This document shows, piece after piece, positions 27,230 to 35,741 of a DNA stretch of 64,000 bases. This stretch comes from Candidatus Enterococcus courvalinii. Lineage in GTDB: Bacteria > Bacillota > Bacilli > Lactobacillales > Enterococcaceae. The stretch spans positions 1 through 64,000 of the forward strand of contig NZ_JAFLWI010000004.1 in assembly GCF_017315945.1 (NCBI RefSeq). The letters are read 5' to 3'. Each line of letters opens with the position of its first letter. Position 1 is the stretch's first letter. The position numbers and the translations under genes were made by a program. The notes beneath the pieces were generated by a model. It saw nothing but the letters and a program-made list of their open reading frames with translations, did no database searches and was not told the origin of the DNA.

Positions 27230-28141
27230 ATGGAAGTGAGTTTTGTTGGATTAGGTAAGATGGGGATGAACTTAGCAATCAATTTGAAAGAGCGTGGCTA
27301 TGATGTGAAGGGGACAGACTTAGCTGAAGAAACATTGAACATTGCAAGCTATGAAGGAATCAAAACGTTTCAAACAGTCGAAGACTTACTATCTTCTTAT
27401 CAAGAAGAGAAGCTAAAGCAAAAAATTATTTGGTTGATGTTACCCGCAGGAGCCCCAACTGATCGAGTGTTAGAACAATTGTTACCACTGTTAGCACCAA
27501 AGGATATTGTGATTGAAGGTGGAAACTCAAATTATCAAGATTCAGTTCGAAGAGCAGCAATCTTTGAAGAACGTGGTATTTATTATTTTGATTGTGGAAC
27601 ATCAGGTGGGATTTCGGGTGCAAGGAACAATGCGTGCCTGATGATTGGCGGAAACAAAGCAATCTTTTTATCAATCGAGCAGTTATTTAAAGACCTTGCA
27701 ATTGAAAACGGTTACTTGTATGCAGGTCCAGCTGGAAGTGGTCACTTTTTGAAAATGATTCACAATGGAATCGAATATGGCATGATGCAAGCAATTGGTG
27801 AAGGCTTCCAATTAGTCGAACAAAGCGACTATGATTTCGATTTGGCAGAGGTAGCTCGTGTTTGGAATCATGGTTCCGTTATTCGAGGGTGGTTAATGGA
27901 AATTGCAGAAGAACAATTTCGTCAAAGTCCTGAATTGGCAGATTATCGCGGAATTGTAGCTGCTTCTGGTGAGGCAAAGTGGACAGTAGAAACAGCGTTA
28001 GCAATGGATGTCCCTGTCCCAGTGATTGCCATGAGTTTATTCATGAGGAATCTGTCACAGGAAGAAGACAGTTTTTCCGCAAAAGTAGTTTCTGCTTTGC
28101 GAAATGGCTTTGGAGGTCATGAAGTAATCAAAAAAGAATGA
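27230..28141 (+). CDS. 6-Phosphogluconate dehydrogenase, decarboxylating, short GntZ/YqeC type
   Basis: Oxidises 6-phosphogluconate to ribulose 5-phosphate and CO2. At 303 residues it is the short form, about 470 residues being usual for the oxidative pentose pathway enzyme. The Rossmann start GLGKMGMNLA (residues 7-16), EGGNSNYQDS, GTSGGISGARN and KMIHNGIEYGMMQAIGEG are the 6PGDH hallmarks, with the catalytic Lys in KMIHN. Short forms are generally linked to gluconate catabolism. GGAGGCG precedes the ATG. It is the first gene of the PTS operon, which implies that a phosphorylated aldonate enters here. Confidence 0.88.
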   Translation: MEVSFVGLGKMGMNLAINLKERGYDVKGTDLAEETLNIASYEGIKTFQTVEDLLSSYQEEKLKQKIIWLMLPAGAPTDRVLEQLLPLLAPKDIVIEGGNSNYQDSVRRAAIFEERGIYYFDCGTSGGISGARNNACLMIGGNKAIFLSIEQLFKDLAIENGYLYAGPAGSGHFLKMIHNGIEYGMMQAIGEGFQLVEQSDYDFDLAEVARVWNHGSVIRGWLMEIAEEQFRQSPELADYRGIVAASGEAKWTVETALAMDVPVPVIAMSLFMRNLSQEEDSFSAKVVSALRNGFGGHEVIKKE

Positions 28142-28154
28142 AAGGAGTAAGCAA

Positions 28155-29153
28155 ATGTCTAAGTATCAAATCGCAATTGTGAATTCGAGTAGTTTTGGCA
28201 AAATATTTCCTGAACATTTACAACGATTAGAAGCGCTAGGAACTGTCAAACATTTTACTGTAGATGGTGAGATATCTGGAAAAGAACTGGCAGAAGTGTT
28301 GCACGGCTACAATGTGATTATTGCTAGTGTTACCCCATTTTTTACGAAAGAATTTTTTGAGTACAAAGATGAACTACGTTTGATTTCTCGGCATGGTATT
28401 GGATATAACAACATCGACCTCGAAGCAGCAAAAGAAAAGGGAACAATCGTTTCGATCATTCCAGCATTGGTTGAGCGTGATGCTGTAGCCGAAAACAATA
28501 TCACAAACTTGTTAGCTATTTTAAGATGTACAGTTGAAGCAGATTCTAGTGTGAAAAAGGATCACTGGGAAGATCGTGCACAATTTATTGGTCGGGCCCT
28601 TTTCAATAAAACGGTTGGCGTAATCGGAGTTGGAAACACAGGAAGCTGTGTGGTCGAAATTTTACGAAATGGTTTTCGGTGTGAAGTTCTGGCATATGAT
28701 CCTTATAAATCAGATTTGTATTTACAAAGCTTTGGTGCCAAAAAAGTCGAACTGGATGAATTGCTTGCTTCAGCCGATATAATCTGTCTATGTGCCAATC
28801 TCACAGAAGAAAATTATCATATGATTTCAACGGCTGAAATCAAAAAGATGAAGGATCAAGTTTATCTATCGAATAGTGCGAGAGGCGCTTTGATCGATGA
28901 GGAAGCACTGGTTGCAGGGCTAAAATCAGGAAAAATCGCTGGTTTTGCTACAGATGTCTTGGAGGAAGAACCAGGAAGAAAAGATCATCCTTATCTATCA
29001 TTTGAAAATGTTGTAATGACCCCACACACCTCTGCTTATACAAGGGAATGCTTAGAAGAGATGGGGAAAAAGTGTGTTGAAGATGTCGAGCGAATTGTTG
29101 CTGGTCGTTTGCCTGAACGAGCAGTCCAAAGTCAGAGCTATTATTTAGTATAA
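28155..29153 (+). CDS. D-2-hydroxyacid dehydrogenase
   Basis: An NAD(P)-dependent oxidoreductase of 332 residues. The Rossmann motif GVIGVGNTGSCVVEIL (about residues 152-168), the Arg in NSARGALIDEEAL (about 239), the Glu in EEEPG and the His in TPHTSAYT (about 287) make up the usual catalytic set. It starts 13 bp after 6PGDH. In this context a likely role is interconversion of a 2-ketoaldonate and an aldonate, for example reduction of 2-ketogluconate or its 6-phosphate to gluconate. Sequence alone does not separate this from phosphoglycerate or lactate dehydrogenase activity. Confidence 0.82.
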   Translation: MSKYQIAIVNSSSFGKIFPEHLQRLEALGTVKHFTVDGEISGKELAEVLHGYNVIIASVTPFFTKEFFEYKDELRLISRHGIGYNNIDLEAAKEKGTIVSIIPALVERDAVAENNITNLLAILRCTVEADSSVKKDHWEDRAQFIGRALFNKTVGVIGVGNTGSCVVEILRNGFRCEVLAYDPYKSDLYLQSFGAKKVELDELLASADIICLCANLTEENYHMISTAEIKKMKDQVYLSNSARGALIDEEALVAGLKSGKIAGFATDVLEEEPGRKDHPYLSFENVVMTPHTSAYTRECLEEMGKKCVEDVERIVAGRLPERAVQSQSYYLV

Positions 29154-29233
29154 AAATCAGTTGATAAAATCAATTCTCGGAATAAAGGTCGTTAGGTCAA
29201 AACAAAAATGAACGAAGGTTTAGGGGAGGACTT

Positions 29234-30082
29234 ATGGAAAATTTAAGTATCATACAAAGCTTATTGATTGCCTTATGGGTTGCAGCTATCATGTCAAGAT
29301 GGCTTGGCGGAGGGGCAACATTAACACTTCGATTTTCGCCATTGATGACAGGGTTAGTTGTCGGAGTCATTATGGGAAATGTGGCGCAAGCAATGATTAT
29401 CACGGCATCATTACAAATGATTTATATGGGTGTTTTTTCACCTGGAGGTTCAATGCCAGCTGAACCATCCATTGCAGCAGCGGTTGCCGTTCCAGTAGCA
29501 CTTTTAGGAGATCTTTCACCTGAGGCAGCGATTGCAGTGGCGGTTCCAGTAGGATTATTAGGAAGTTATTTATATCAATTACGTTTTTTTATCAATACAT
29601 TTTTAGGAAAGTATACCGATAAAGCTGTTGAAGATTTGAACGATAAAGCAATTAAACGTTCGATCATTTTATATCCAACCTTAGCTTCATTTCTATTATT
29701 CGTACCATTAGTATTTATTGCGCTTTACTTAGGGGCACCAATTATTGCCGATGTGATTACGGCTTTAGAAGGAACCGTCGTGATTCATATTTTAGAGGTT
29801 GTTGGTGGCGGTTTAGCGGCAATTGGGATTGCTACAACAGTGTATGTTATTGGTCGAAAAGATTACATGGTGTTCTTCTTCTTGGCTTATTTCTTAAGTG
29901 TTGTCTTCAAATCATTAGAAATCACGATGGTAACTTACGCAATTTTTGGTGTATTGATTGCTTTGATTTTCGTGAAATCACAACAAGGAAAACATGTCCA
30001 AGCAGCTGCTGACAATGGTAATGGTACTGCAACGACGACAACATTCGATGATGATGACGATGACTACGATGATGGATTCTAA
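29234..30082 (+). CDS. PTS mannose-family EIIC
   Basis: A membrane subunit of a mannose-class phosphotransferase system, 282 residues with about eight hydrophobic segments. The GGGATLTLRFSPL start and SPGGSMPAEPSIAAAVAVP loop fit the EII-Sor/Man C family. GGGGAGG precedes the ATG. The C-terminus is unusual: a polar linker ends in a run of Asp residues (FDDDDDDYDDGF), encoded by GAT/GAC repeats. The gap of 80 bp from the upstream gene has no clear promoter. With EIID it forms the channel. The substrate is inferred from neighbours to be a sugar acid. Confidence 0.9.
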   Translation: MENLSIIQSLLIALWVAAIMSRWLGGGATLTLRFSPLMTGLVVGVIMGNVAQAMIITASLQMIYMGVFSPGGSMPAEPSIAAAVAVPVALLGDLSPEAAIAVAVPVGLLGSYLYQLRFFINTFLGKYTDKAVEDLNDKAIKRSIILYPTLASFLLFVPLVFIALYLGAPIIADVITALEGTVVIHILEVVGGGLAAIGIATTVYVIGRKDYMVFFFLAYFLSVVFKSLEITMVTYAIFGVLIALIFVKSQQGKHVQAAADNGNGTATTTTFDDDDDDYDDGF

Positions 30083-30103
30083 GTGAAGTAAGGAGGAAGA
30101 ATG

Positions 30104-30970
30104 ATGACAGAAGCAATTGAAAAAACACAAGTAAACAATCAAGCACCAGAAGAAATCACCAAAAAAGATGTGACGAAAGCCTATTTACGTTGGCATTTCG
30201 CGAATGAAATCCCGCACTCATTTGAACGCTATTTGGCACCATCCTTACTTTATGGAATGATGCCGATTTTGAAAAAATTGTATAAAGATGACGATGCTAG
30301 AAGAGCTGCTTATAAGCGTCAATTGTTGTTCTTCAATACCCAGTTAAGTTGGGGTGGTGGCGTAATCACTGGTTTGATGTCTTCGATGGAACAACAACGC
30401 GCAGAAGAAGAATATACTGACAGCGAAGTTTTGATGCAAGATGATTTGATGTACAACACAAAAGCTGGTTTGATGGGGGCATTGGCAGGAATCGGGGATG
30501 CGATTGACTCAGGAACTGTTCAATATATCTTTATCGCAATCGCAGTTCCATGGGCACAACAAGGAAGCGCGTTAGGTGCATTGTTCCCATTCATTTGTTT
30601 TGCCACGTATCAAGCGATTTTAGGCGTGTTCTTTGCAAGACAAGCTTTTGCAATGGGGCGGAATGCTACTGGTTTGATGCAAAGCACCGGCATCCAAACA
30701 GCAATTGAAACATTATCTGTTTTAGGACTGTTCATGATGGGTGTCTTAGCTGGTAATTATGTCAAAGTAGAATCAACCTTGAAGTTTGTTATTTCTGGTA
30801 AAGATTTCGTCATTCAAGATATCTTGGACCAAATTGTTCCAGGCTTGTTGCCATTGGCAGTCGTGATGGGTGTGTATTGGTTCTATACCAAGAAAGGATT
30901 GAAGGTAACCCAAGCATTACTCTGGCTAACCTTGATTTTGATTGTCCTAGCAGGTATCGGAATTTTATAA
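30104..30970 (+). CDS. PTS mannose-family EIID
   Basis: The second membrane subunit of the mannose-class PTS. The family start VTKAYLRWHFANEIPHSFER, the GGVITGLMSSMEQQRAEEE segment and the AGIGDAIDSGTVQYI segment are conserved in EIID proteins. Hydrophobic segments lie in the C-terminal half. Two ATG codons follow AGGAGG. The second, at 30104, has the better 6-nt spacing, giving 289 minus 1 residues. It is located 18 bp after EIIC and 12-21 bp before EIIB, so all are co-transcribed. Confidence 0.9.
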   Translation: MTEAIEKTQVNNQAPEEITKKDVTKAYLRWHFANEIPHSFERYLAPSLLYGMMPILKKLYKDDDARRAAYKRQLLFFNTQLSWGGGVITGLMSSMEQQRAEEEYTDSEVLMQDDLMYNTKAGLMGALAGIGDAIDSGTVQYIFIAIAVPWAQQGSALGALFPFICFATYQAILGVFFARQAFAMGRNATGLMQSTGIQTAIETLSVLGLFMMGVLAGNYVKVESTLKFVISGKDFVIQDILDQIVPGLLPLAVVMGVYWFYTKKGLKVTQALLWLTLILIVLAGIGIL

Positions 30971-30991
30971 AAATTAAAGGAAGTGTTTTTG

Positions 30992-31498
30992 ATGGGAAAA
31001 GTAAACTTAGCACGTGTAGATGAACGTTTGATCCATGGTCAAGTAATGGTGACTTTGTCACAAAAGAGTGGTGTCAATTCCATTTTTGTAGTGGATGATG
31101 TTGTAGCAAAAGATAAATTCATGCGCGATCTTTATAAAAACGCGGGGAGTCGTACAGGTCAAAAAACGATTGTTATCACAAGTGATAAAGCTAAATTTTA
31201 CTGGGATGAATATGAATTTAAAGAGTATAACTGTATCTTGATTGCTAAAACAGTTAGTGTGATTTATGACTTAGTCAAACATGGTGTGCCAATGAAAGAA
31301 CTAAATATTGGCGGGATTGCTCAAAAGGATCCAGAAAAAGATTTATTAGTAACCAAATCAGTTTATTTAAATAAAGAAGATGCGCAAAAACTAAAAGAAT
31401 TGAACGAAGACTATGGGGTTGAGAACATTTATTTCCAAGCAACACCATCTGCACCAAAATCAACGTTAAAAGATATTTTAAGCAAATTTGATTTGTAA
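30992..31498 (+). CDS. PTS mannose-family EIIB
   Basis: The cytoplasmic phosphocarrier that takes phosphate from EIIA and passes it to the sugar. It has 168 residues. The phosphorylated His15 is in DERLIHGQV. The rest (ARVDERLIHGQVMVTLSQ, NIGGIAQKDPEKDLLVTKSVYL) fits EIIB of the Man family. The ATG at 30992 is preferred because GGAAG lies 8 nt upstream; a GTG at 30983 would be too close. A stem-loop follows before the next gene. Confidence 0.9.
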   Translation: MGKVNLARVDERLIHGQVMVTLSQKSGVNSIFVVDDVVAKDKFMRDLYKNAGSRTGQKTIVITSDKAKFYWDEYEFKEYNCILIAKTVSVIYDLVKHGVPMKELNIGGIAQKDPEKDLLVTKSVYLNKEDAQKLKELNEDYGVENIYFQATPSAPKSTLKDILSKFDL

Positions 31499-31523
31499 AA
31501 TCACGTAGAAGGATAAGCAAATG

Positions 31524-31548
31524 GAGTCTGGGATTGAGCACCAGACTC
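31524..31548 (+). terminator. Stem-loop in the PTS operon after EIIB
   Basis: Perfect 8-bp arms GAGTCTGG/CCAGACTC with a 9-nt loop, followed by TTAAAAT rather than a T tract. It is more likely an RNA processing or stabilising hairpin than a strong terminator. Confidence 0.55.
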
Positions 31549-31582
31549 TTAAAATAAAGGAGCAAGAATAGGTGGGAGTACG

Positions 31583-32509
31583 ATGCAAAAAAAGGAACGT
31601 TTTCAAGATTGGTTATTTCGTTACCAATATGTCTATCGCTTACGGCGCACACACAAACAAAAAACAAGATTTATCTCAGCCATCATTGCAGATATTTTAC
31701 CGATGCGAGAAGACGTACAAGTCATTGAATATAACCAGCAAAAAAGAACTTCTTCCAGAAATATTTACATTGGCGATGTTGAAAATGCCGAGCGAGTGAT
31801 TTGCACGTATTATGACACCCCACCTAGACATGCTGGGGCATATGCTTTGTTTCAGCGAAAAGAACAAGCGAAGGCTACGACCAAATTTATTTTACTGGGC
31901 ACAGTTAGTCTGATTTTTATCGGCTTAATAGCGACGATTCTTTACTTAATGAAACAAACATTGACGTTTGATGTGACGACTTTGAGTACTTGGCTCGTAA
32001 TTGCTGTCTTTGCTAGTTATTTTTATTTTTTAGGCAAGGTCACTCAAGGGTTATCGAACCGTAAAAATCTTGTTCGGAACACGTCATCTATCTTGACGCT
32101 GCTAGCAATGATGGAAGAATCAGATGAAAAAACAGCCTACGCATTGCTTGATGAAGGATGTTTTGGTGAGCAAGGAGTTGCTGTATTACAAAGTGTCATC
32201 AAGAAAAATTGTGAAGTGTACGTATTGGATAGTGTTGGGGCAAAGGCACCATTGAGAGTACTAGGTGCGCCTAAGAAAACCAGTGAAGCTGCTAAAAAAG
32301 CCGGCATCGTAGTTGTGTCCGAACAATTGTTAGAAAAACAGCCAATGTATTTATTTAGTGGTGAAAATCAAGCGGAAACAACTGACTTTTATTTAAGTCG
32401 AGCGATGCTCGATCAAAAAGAACTTAATATGGAAAATATCGCAAAAGTGATGACTTTTTTTAAAAAAAATGAATCAAAATTGTCTGTCGAGGAGGAAGCA
32501 TCATGTTAG
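31583..32509 (+). CDS. Membrane protein of unknown function, possible degenerate M28 peptidase fold
   Basis: A 308-residue protein between EIIB and EIIA. I do not recognise a named family. Two hydrophobic segments, about 101-122 and 133-151, split it into soluble halves. Several pieces recall the order of M28 zinc aminopeptidases: ICTYYDTPP (residues 73-81, compare the HYDT metal motif), [15 protein letters not shown] (165-179, compare DNASG..LLE) and [13 protein letters not shown] (187-198, compare DEE.GLLGS). The expected metal ligands are changed (Tyr77 for His, Asn166 for Asp), so catalysis is doubtful. GGGAG precedes the ATG, and its last bases overlap the EIIA gene. A role in sensing or assembly of the PTS is only a guess. 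Confidence 0.6.
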   Translation: MQKKERFQDWLFRYQYVYRLRRTHKQKTRFISAIIADILPMREDVQVIEYNQQKRTSSRNIYIGDVENAERVICTYYDTPPRHAGAYALFQRKEQAKATTKFILLGTVSLIFIGLIATILYLMKQTLTFDVTTLSTWLVIAVFASYFYFLGKVTQGLSNRKNLVRNTSSILTLLAMMEESDEKTAYALLDEGCFGEQGVAVLQSVIKKNCEVYVLDSVGAKAPLRVLGAPKKTSEAAKKAGIVVVSEQLLEKQPMYLFSGENQAETTDFYLSRAMLDQKELNMENIAKVMTFFKKNESKLSVEEEASC

Positions 32510-32946
32510 GGATCGTGATTGCAACACATGGTACGTTGAGTGAAGGATTAAAAGATGCAGCCACAGTGATTATTGGGGCAACGAATAATACAGCAACAGT
32601 TAGTTTGAACCAAGCAGATGATGTACAACTGTTAGGTAAAAAAATCGGAGAAGCAATTCATGAAGTCAATCAAGAAAACGGCGTCATTGTACTAACAGAT
32701 TTAGTAAGTGCTAGTCCTTACAATCAGTCAGTATTAGCTGTTAGTCAATTAGAACCAGCACTTCAAGAACAAGTGTATGTCATTGGCGGTGTTAACCTAC
32801 CGATGCTATTGGAAACAATCAATCATCAATTGATCAATACACCACTAGAACAAATCGTTCCAGCTGTGCTTGCTCAAGGCGTAGATAGTTTACAAGCATG
32901 GCACGTGTCAATGACTGAAGAAAATGATGAAGAAGATGACTTTTAA
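32503..32946 (+). CDS. PTS mannose-family EIIA
   Basis: The first sugar-specific phosphocarrier, which receives phosphate from HPr. It has 147 residues. The active His9 is in [13 protein letters not shown], and the [14 protein letters not shown] segment is typical of the EIIA-Man fold. GAGGAAG precedes the ATG, which lies inside the end of the previous gene (7-bp overlap), so the two are probably translated together. The C-terminus ends in an acidic tail (EENDEEDDF), like the Asp-rich tail of EIIC in the same operon. Confidence 0.9.
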   Translation: MLGIVIATHGTLSEGLKDAATVIIGATNNTATVSLNQADDVQLLGKKIGEAIHEVNQENGVIVLTDLVSASPYNQSVLAVSQLEPALQEQVYVIGGVNLPMLLETINHQLINTPLEQIVPAVLAQGVDSLQAWHVSMTEENDEEDDF

Positions 32947-32963
32947 AGGAGGCGTAAGCCAAG

Positions 32964-34028
32964 ATGAAGTGGGGATTTAGATGGTATGGTCAAGGGGACT
33001 CGATTCCGCTGGAAAATGTAGGCCAAATTCCGGGTATCAATGGAATCGTAGGCACTTTGTTAGATAAGCTACCCGGTGATGTCTGGGAAGTTGATGAAAT
33101 TCAGGAATTAAAAGATTCGGTTGAAGCTGGGAATTTAGAATTATTGGGGATTGAAAGTGTAGCCATTCATGATGCAATCAAAGCAGGGACTGCTGAGAGA
33201 GATCATTACATTGATAATTATATCCAGACAATCAAAAATTTGTCGAAGTGTGGCGTGCATTTGATTTGTTATAGCTTTAAGCCGATTTTTGGTTGGGCAA
33301 AGACCAATTTGTTTTATGAAAATACAGATGGCAGCTTTTCATTAGTTTATGATCAGTCCGTCGTGGATGACATGCAACCAAGTGAAATGTATACATTGAT
33401 CCATAGCCAATCAAAAGGATTTCGGTTACCTGGCTGGGAGAAAGAACGCCTAGATAAATTCAATCGATTGGTAGAAATTTATGAAGGTGTAACGGAAGAA
33501 ATTCTATTTGACAATTTAACCTATTTCTTGCAAAAAATTATTCCAGTTTGTGAGGAAATGGATGTGAAAATGGCGATTCATCCGGATGATCCACCATGGG
33601 AAATCTTTGGCTTCCCACGCATTACAAAAAACCTAGCAGACTTAAAACGAATTTTATCAATTGTTGATTCTCCTTATAATGGAATCACGTTATGCACTGG
33701 TTCATTGGGAGCAGATCCAGCAAATGACTTGGTTGAAATCATTCATGAAGTTGGAGAACGAATCAACTTTGTCCACTTTAGAAATGTTGGTTTTATGGGA
33801 GAAAGAAAATTCAAAGAAACAGCACATTTGTCAACAGAAGGTTCGCTTGATATGTATGCGTTGATGCAAGCATTAGTGGCTGTTGGTTTTGATGGCGTGA
33901 TTCGCCCAGACCATGGTCGAACGATCTGGGGCGAAGTAGCGATGCCGGGTTATGGTTTATATGACCGAGCGATGGGAATCACTTATATGCAAGGGTTATA
34001 CGAAGCAATCACAAAAGCAAAAAAATAG
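32964..34028 (+). CDS. uxuA: Mannonate dehydratase
   Basis: Dehydrates D-mannonate to 2-keto-3-deoxygluconate. At 354 residues the length is normal, and MKWGFRWYGQGDSIPLENVGQIPG-type sequence at the start, AIHPDDPPWEIFGFPRI near residue 205 and the VIRPDHGRTIWGE segment near 312 are UxuA hallmarks; the His, Asp and Cys residues there bind the metal. AAAGGAGGCG precedes the ATG. No UxuB or UxaC is encoded nearby, so the source of mannonate, possibly a phosphorylated form brought in by the PTS, is uncertain. Confidence 0.9.
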   Translation: MKWGFRWYGQGDSIPLENVGQIPGINGIVGTLLDKLPGDVWEVDEIQELKDSVEAGNLELLGIESVAIHDAIKAGTAERDHYIDNYIQTIKNLSKCGVHLICYSFKPIFGWAKTNLFYENTDGSFSLVYDQSVVDDMQPSEMYTLIHSQSKGFRLPGWEKERLDKFNRLVEIYEGVTEEILFDNLTYFLQKIIPVCEEMDVKMAIHPDDPPWEIFGFPRITKNLADLKRILSIVDSPYNGITLCTGSLGADPANDLVEIIHEVGERINFVHFRNVGFMGERKFKETAHLSTEGSLDMYALMQALVAVGFDGVIRPDHGRTIWGEVAMPGYGLYDRAMGITYMQGLYEAITKAKK

Positions 34029-34052
34029 ATCACGTTTTGTGAGGGAGCGAGT

Positions 34053-34718
34053 TTGAAAATGCAGACAGTTCAAAGCGAAGTTTATCAAAAAATCGAGGAA
34101 GCAAAGCTATTGCCGCTTTACACTGCAACGAATCTTGACTATCTGGATCGCTTGGAAGAAATTCTGTTAACAAGTCAGTTACCAATAGTTGAAGTCACGT
34201 TTCGTAGTGAATTGGCAGAAACAGCCATCAAAAAATTAGCAAAATCTGGAAAACTGATGGTGGGTGCGGGCACTGTGCGAACATTGACACAGGCAAAGGC
34301 AGCAATTAAAAATGGTGCGAAATTTATTGTGTCACCAGCTGTGATCCCAGAAGTCATCGAATATAGTTTAGCTCAAGGTATTCCTGTATTTCCTGGAACA
34401 GCAACACCTAGTGAAATCCAACAAGCAGTGGATTATGGCATTCATATCGTCAAATTTTTTCCAGCAGATATCTATGGTGGGCTAAAGGCAATCAAGGCGT
34501 TGAGTGGGCCGTTTTATGACGTGAAATTTTTGCCAACAGGTGGCATTGATGAAATCAATGTTCTCGATTACTTGAACCATCCTCAGGTAATAGCAGTTGG
34601 CGGGTCATTTATTCTTTCAGAAACGAGTTTGAAACAAGATGACGGAGTAACTGCCAGTCAGCACCTGAACGAATTAATAGAAACAATCAAAGGAAAATCT
34701 TTCATGATAAGTGGATAA
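34053..34718 (+). CDS. KDPG/KHG aldolase
   Basis: Splits 2-keto-3-deoxy-6-phosphogluconate into pyruvate and glyceraldehyde 3-phosphate (Entner-Doudoroff end step). It has 221 residues in a TIM-barrel class I aldolase. The catalytic Glu lies in VEVTFRS near residue 48, and the Schiff-base Lys134 in HIVKFFPAD. The TTG at 34053 is 5 nt after GGGAG and is preferred; an ATG two codons on is possible. It ends the PTS operon. No 2-keto-3-deoxygluconate kinase gene lies in this operon, which fits a substrate already phosphorylated by the PTS. Confidence 0.88.
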   Translation: MKMQTVQSEVYQKIEEAKLLPLYTATNLDYLDRLEEILLTSQLPIVEVTFRSELAETAIKKLAKSGKLMVGAGTVRTLTQAKAAIKNGAKFIVSPAVIPEVIEYSLAQGIPVFPGTATPSEIQQAVDYGIHIVKFFPADIYGGLKAIKALSGPFYDVKFLPTGGIDEINVLDYLNHPQVIAVGGSFILSETSLKQDDGVTASQHLNELIETIKGKSFMISG

Positions 34719-34749
34719 GGTTGTGAAACGTATCCAAAAGGTAAGGAAT

Positions 34750-34788
34750 AGGTGGGACAAAACGAATAGGCGTTTTGCCCACCTTTTT
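34750..34788 (+). terminator. Terminator of the aldonate PTS operon
   Basis: AGGTGGG and CAAAACG pair with CGTTTTG and CCCACCT, then TTTTT. The gap 34789-34937 holds only a possible TAGAAT -10 (34902-34907). Confidence 0.88.
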
Positions 34789-34937
34789 GACGAGAATGAC
34801 TACTTGGTGAATTAGGCGAGGAAAAGTTTTCAATAACCTGTTTTGCTTTTTCGTTAGCTATTTCCCTCGTCGCTTACTGCTGTCCTTTCTTTTCTTTTTG
34901 AGGTAGAATGAACCAACTCAAGTTATTGGAGGCTAAT

Positions 34938-35657
34938 ATGAATAAAATCGAATTATTTATTTTTGATATGGATGGACTCATGTTTGATACAGGTCGTCTT
35001 AGTTATCGAGGCTATTTCAATTCTGCAGAAAAACATGATTATGAATTGAACCATAATGTTTATTATTATTTGACAGGAAAAACAGATCCAGATATTCGTT
35101 TGGGGATGAAAGAGCTCTATGGTGAGGATGTTCCTTACAATGAATGGCGTGACTCAATGAATGTGTTTAAAAATGAACTACTGACTAAAGAAAAAACTGT
35201 TCATAAAAAATATGGCTTGGTGCCATTGCTAGATTTTGCCAAAGAACAAGGAGTTAAAATCGCTGTTGCTTCGTCATCAAAGCGAGAAAAAGTCTTAACT
35301 TATTTAGAGATGGAAGGAATTACTGACTATTTTGATGTGATATTGGCAGGAGACGAAGTTGAAGCAGGGAAACCAAATCCAGAGATTTTTTTAAAAGCGA
35401 GTCAAAAAGCAGGTATCGATCCAGCACATGCTCTTGTTTTTGAAGATTCAAGAGTTGGAATTGAAGCAGCGCGTCGTGCAGGAATTCGTTCTGTTTTAGT
35501 CGAAGATGATATCACAGATTTGCCAGTTAGAAAAGGACGCTACCCGCTGAAAAAAGATCTTTCACGTTTACGCGAACGTCCTGCACCAGCAGATTATCAG
35601 TTTCATGATTTGTTGCAAGCGAGAAATTTTTTGGCGAAAAAAGAGTTGTTTTTATAA
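34938..35657 (+). CDS. HAD-superfamily phosphatase, beta-phosphoglucomutase-like
   Basis: A cytoplasmic phosphohydrolase or phosphomutase of 239 residues. Motif I is FDMDGLMFDTGR (nucleophile Asp near 10), motif II is VASSSKREK (about 115), motif III/IV is the Lys in GKPNPEIFLKA and the acidic pair in VFEDSRVGIEAA (about 172). A helical cap lies between motifs I and II. The ATG at 34938 follows GGAGG; an upstream ATG at 34908 precedes that site. It is monocistronic with a terminator after it. The substrate is unknown. Confidence 0.85.
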   Translation: MNKIELFIFDMDGLMFDTGRLSYRGYFNSAEKHDYELNHNVYYYLTGKTDPDIRLGMKELYGEDVPYNEWRDSMNVFKNELLTKEKTVHKKYGLVPLLDFAKEQGVKIAVASSSKREKVLTYLEMEGITDYFDVILAGDEVEAGKPNPEIFLKASQKAGIDPAHALVFEDSRVGIEAARRAGIRSVLVEDDITDLPVRKGRYPLKKDLSRLRERPAPADYQFHDLLQARNFLAKKELFL

Positions 35658-35679
35658 GTATTTAGTAAATTGAAAGAAA

Positions 35680-35716
35680 CTCAGCTGTCGATTGTGGGGC
35701 AGCTGAGCTTCTTTTT
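35680..35716. terminator. Terminator between convergent genes
   Basis: CTCAGCTG pairs with CAGCTGAG around a 12-nt loop, then CTTCTTTTTT on the plus strand. Confidence 0.8.
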
Positions 35717-35741
35717 TATGCAGTCAACAAGTTGTAAACTG

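Noticed and set aside
29922-30146. A minus-strand open frame over the EIIC/EIID junction, rich in His, Ser and Arg.
   Set aside because: It is the complement of the GAT/GAC-rich EIIC tail, with no start signal, so a shadow.
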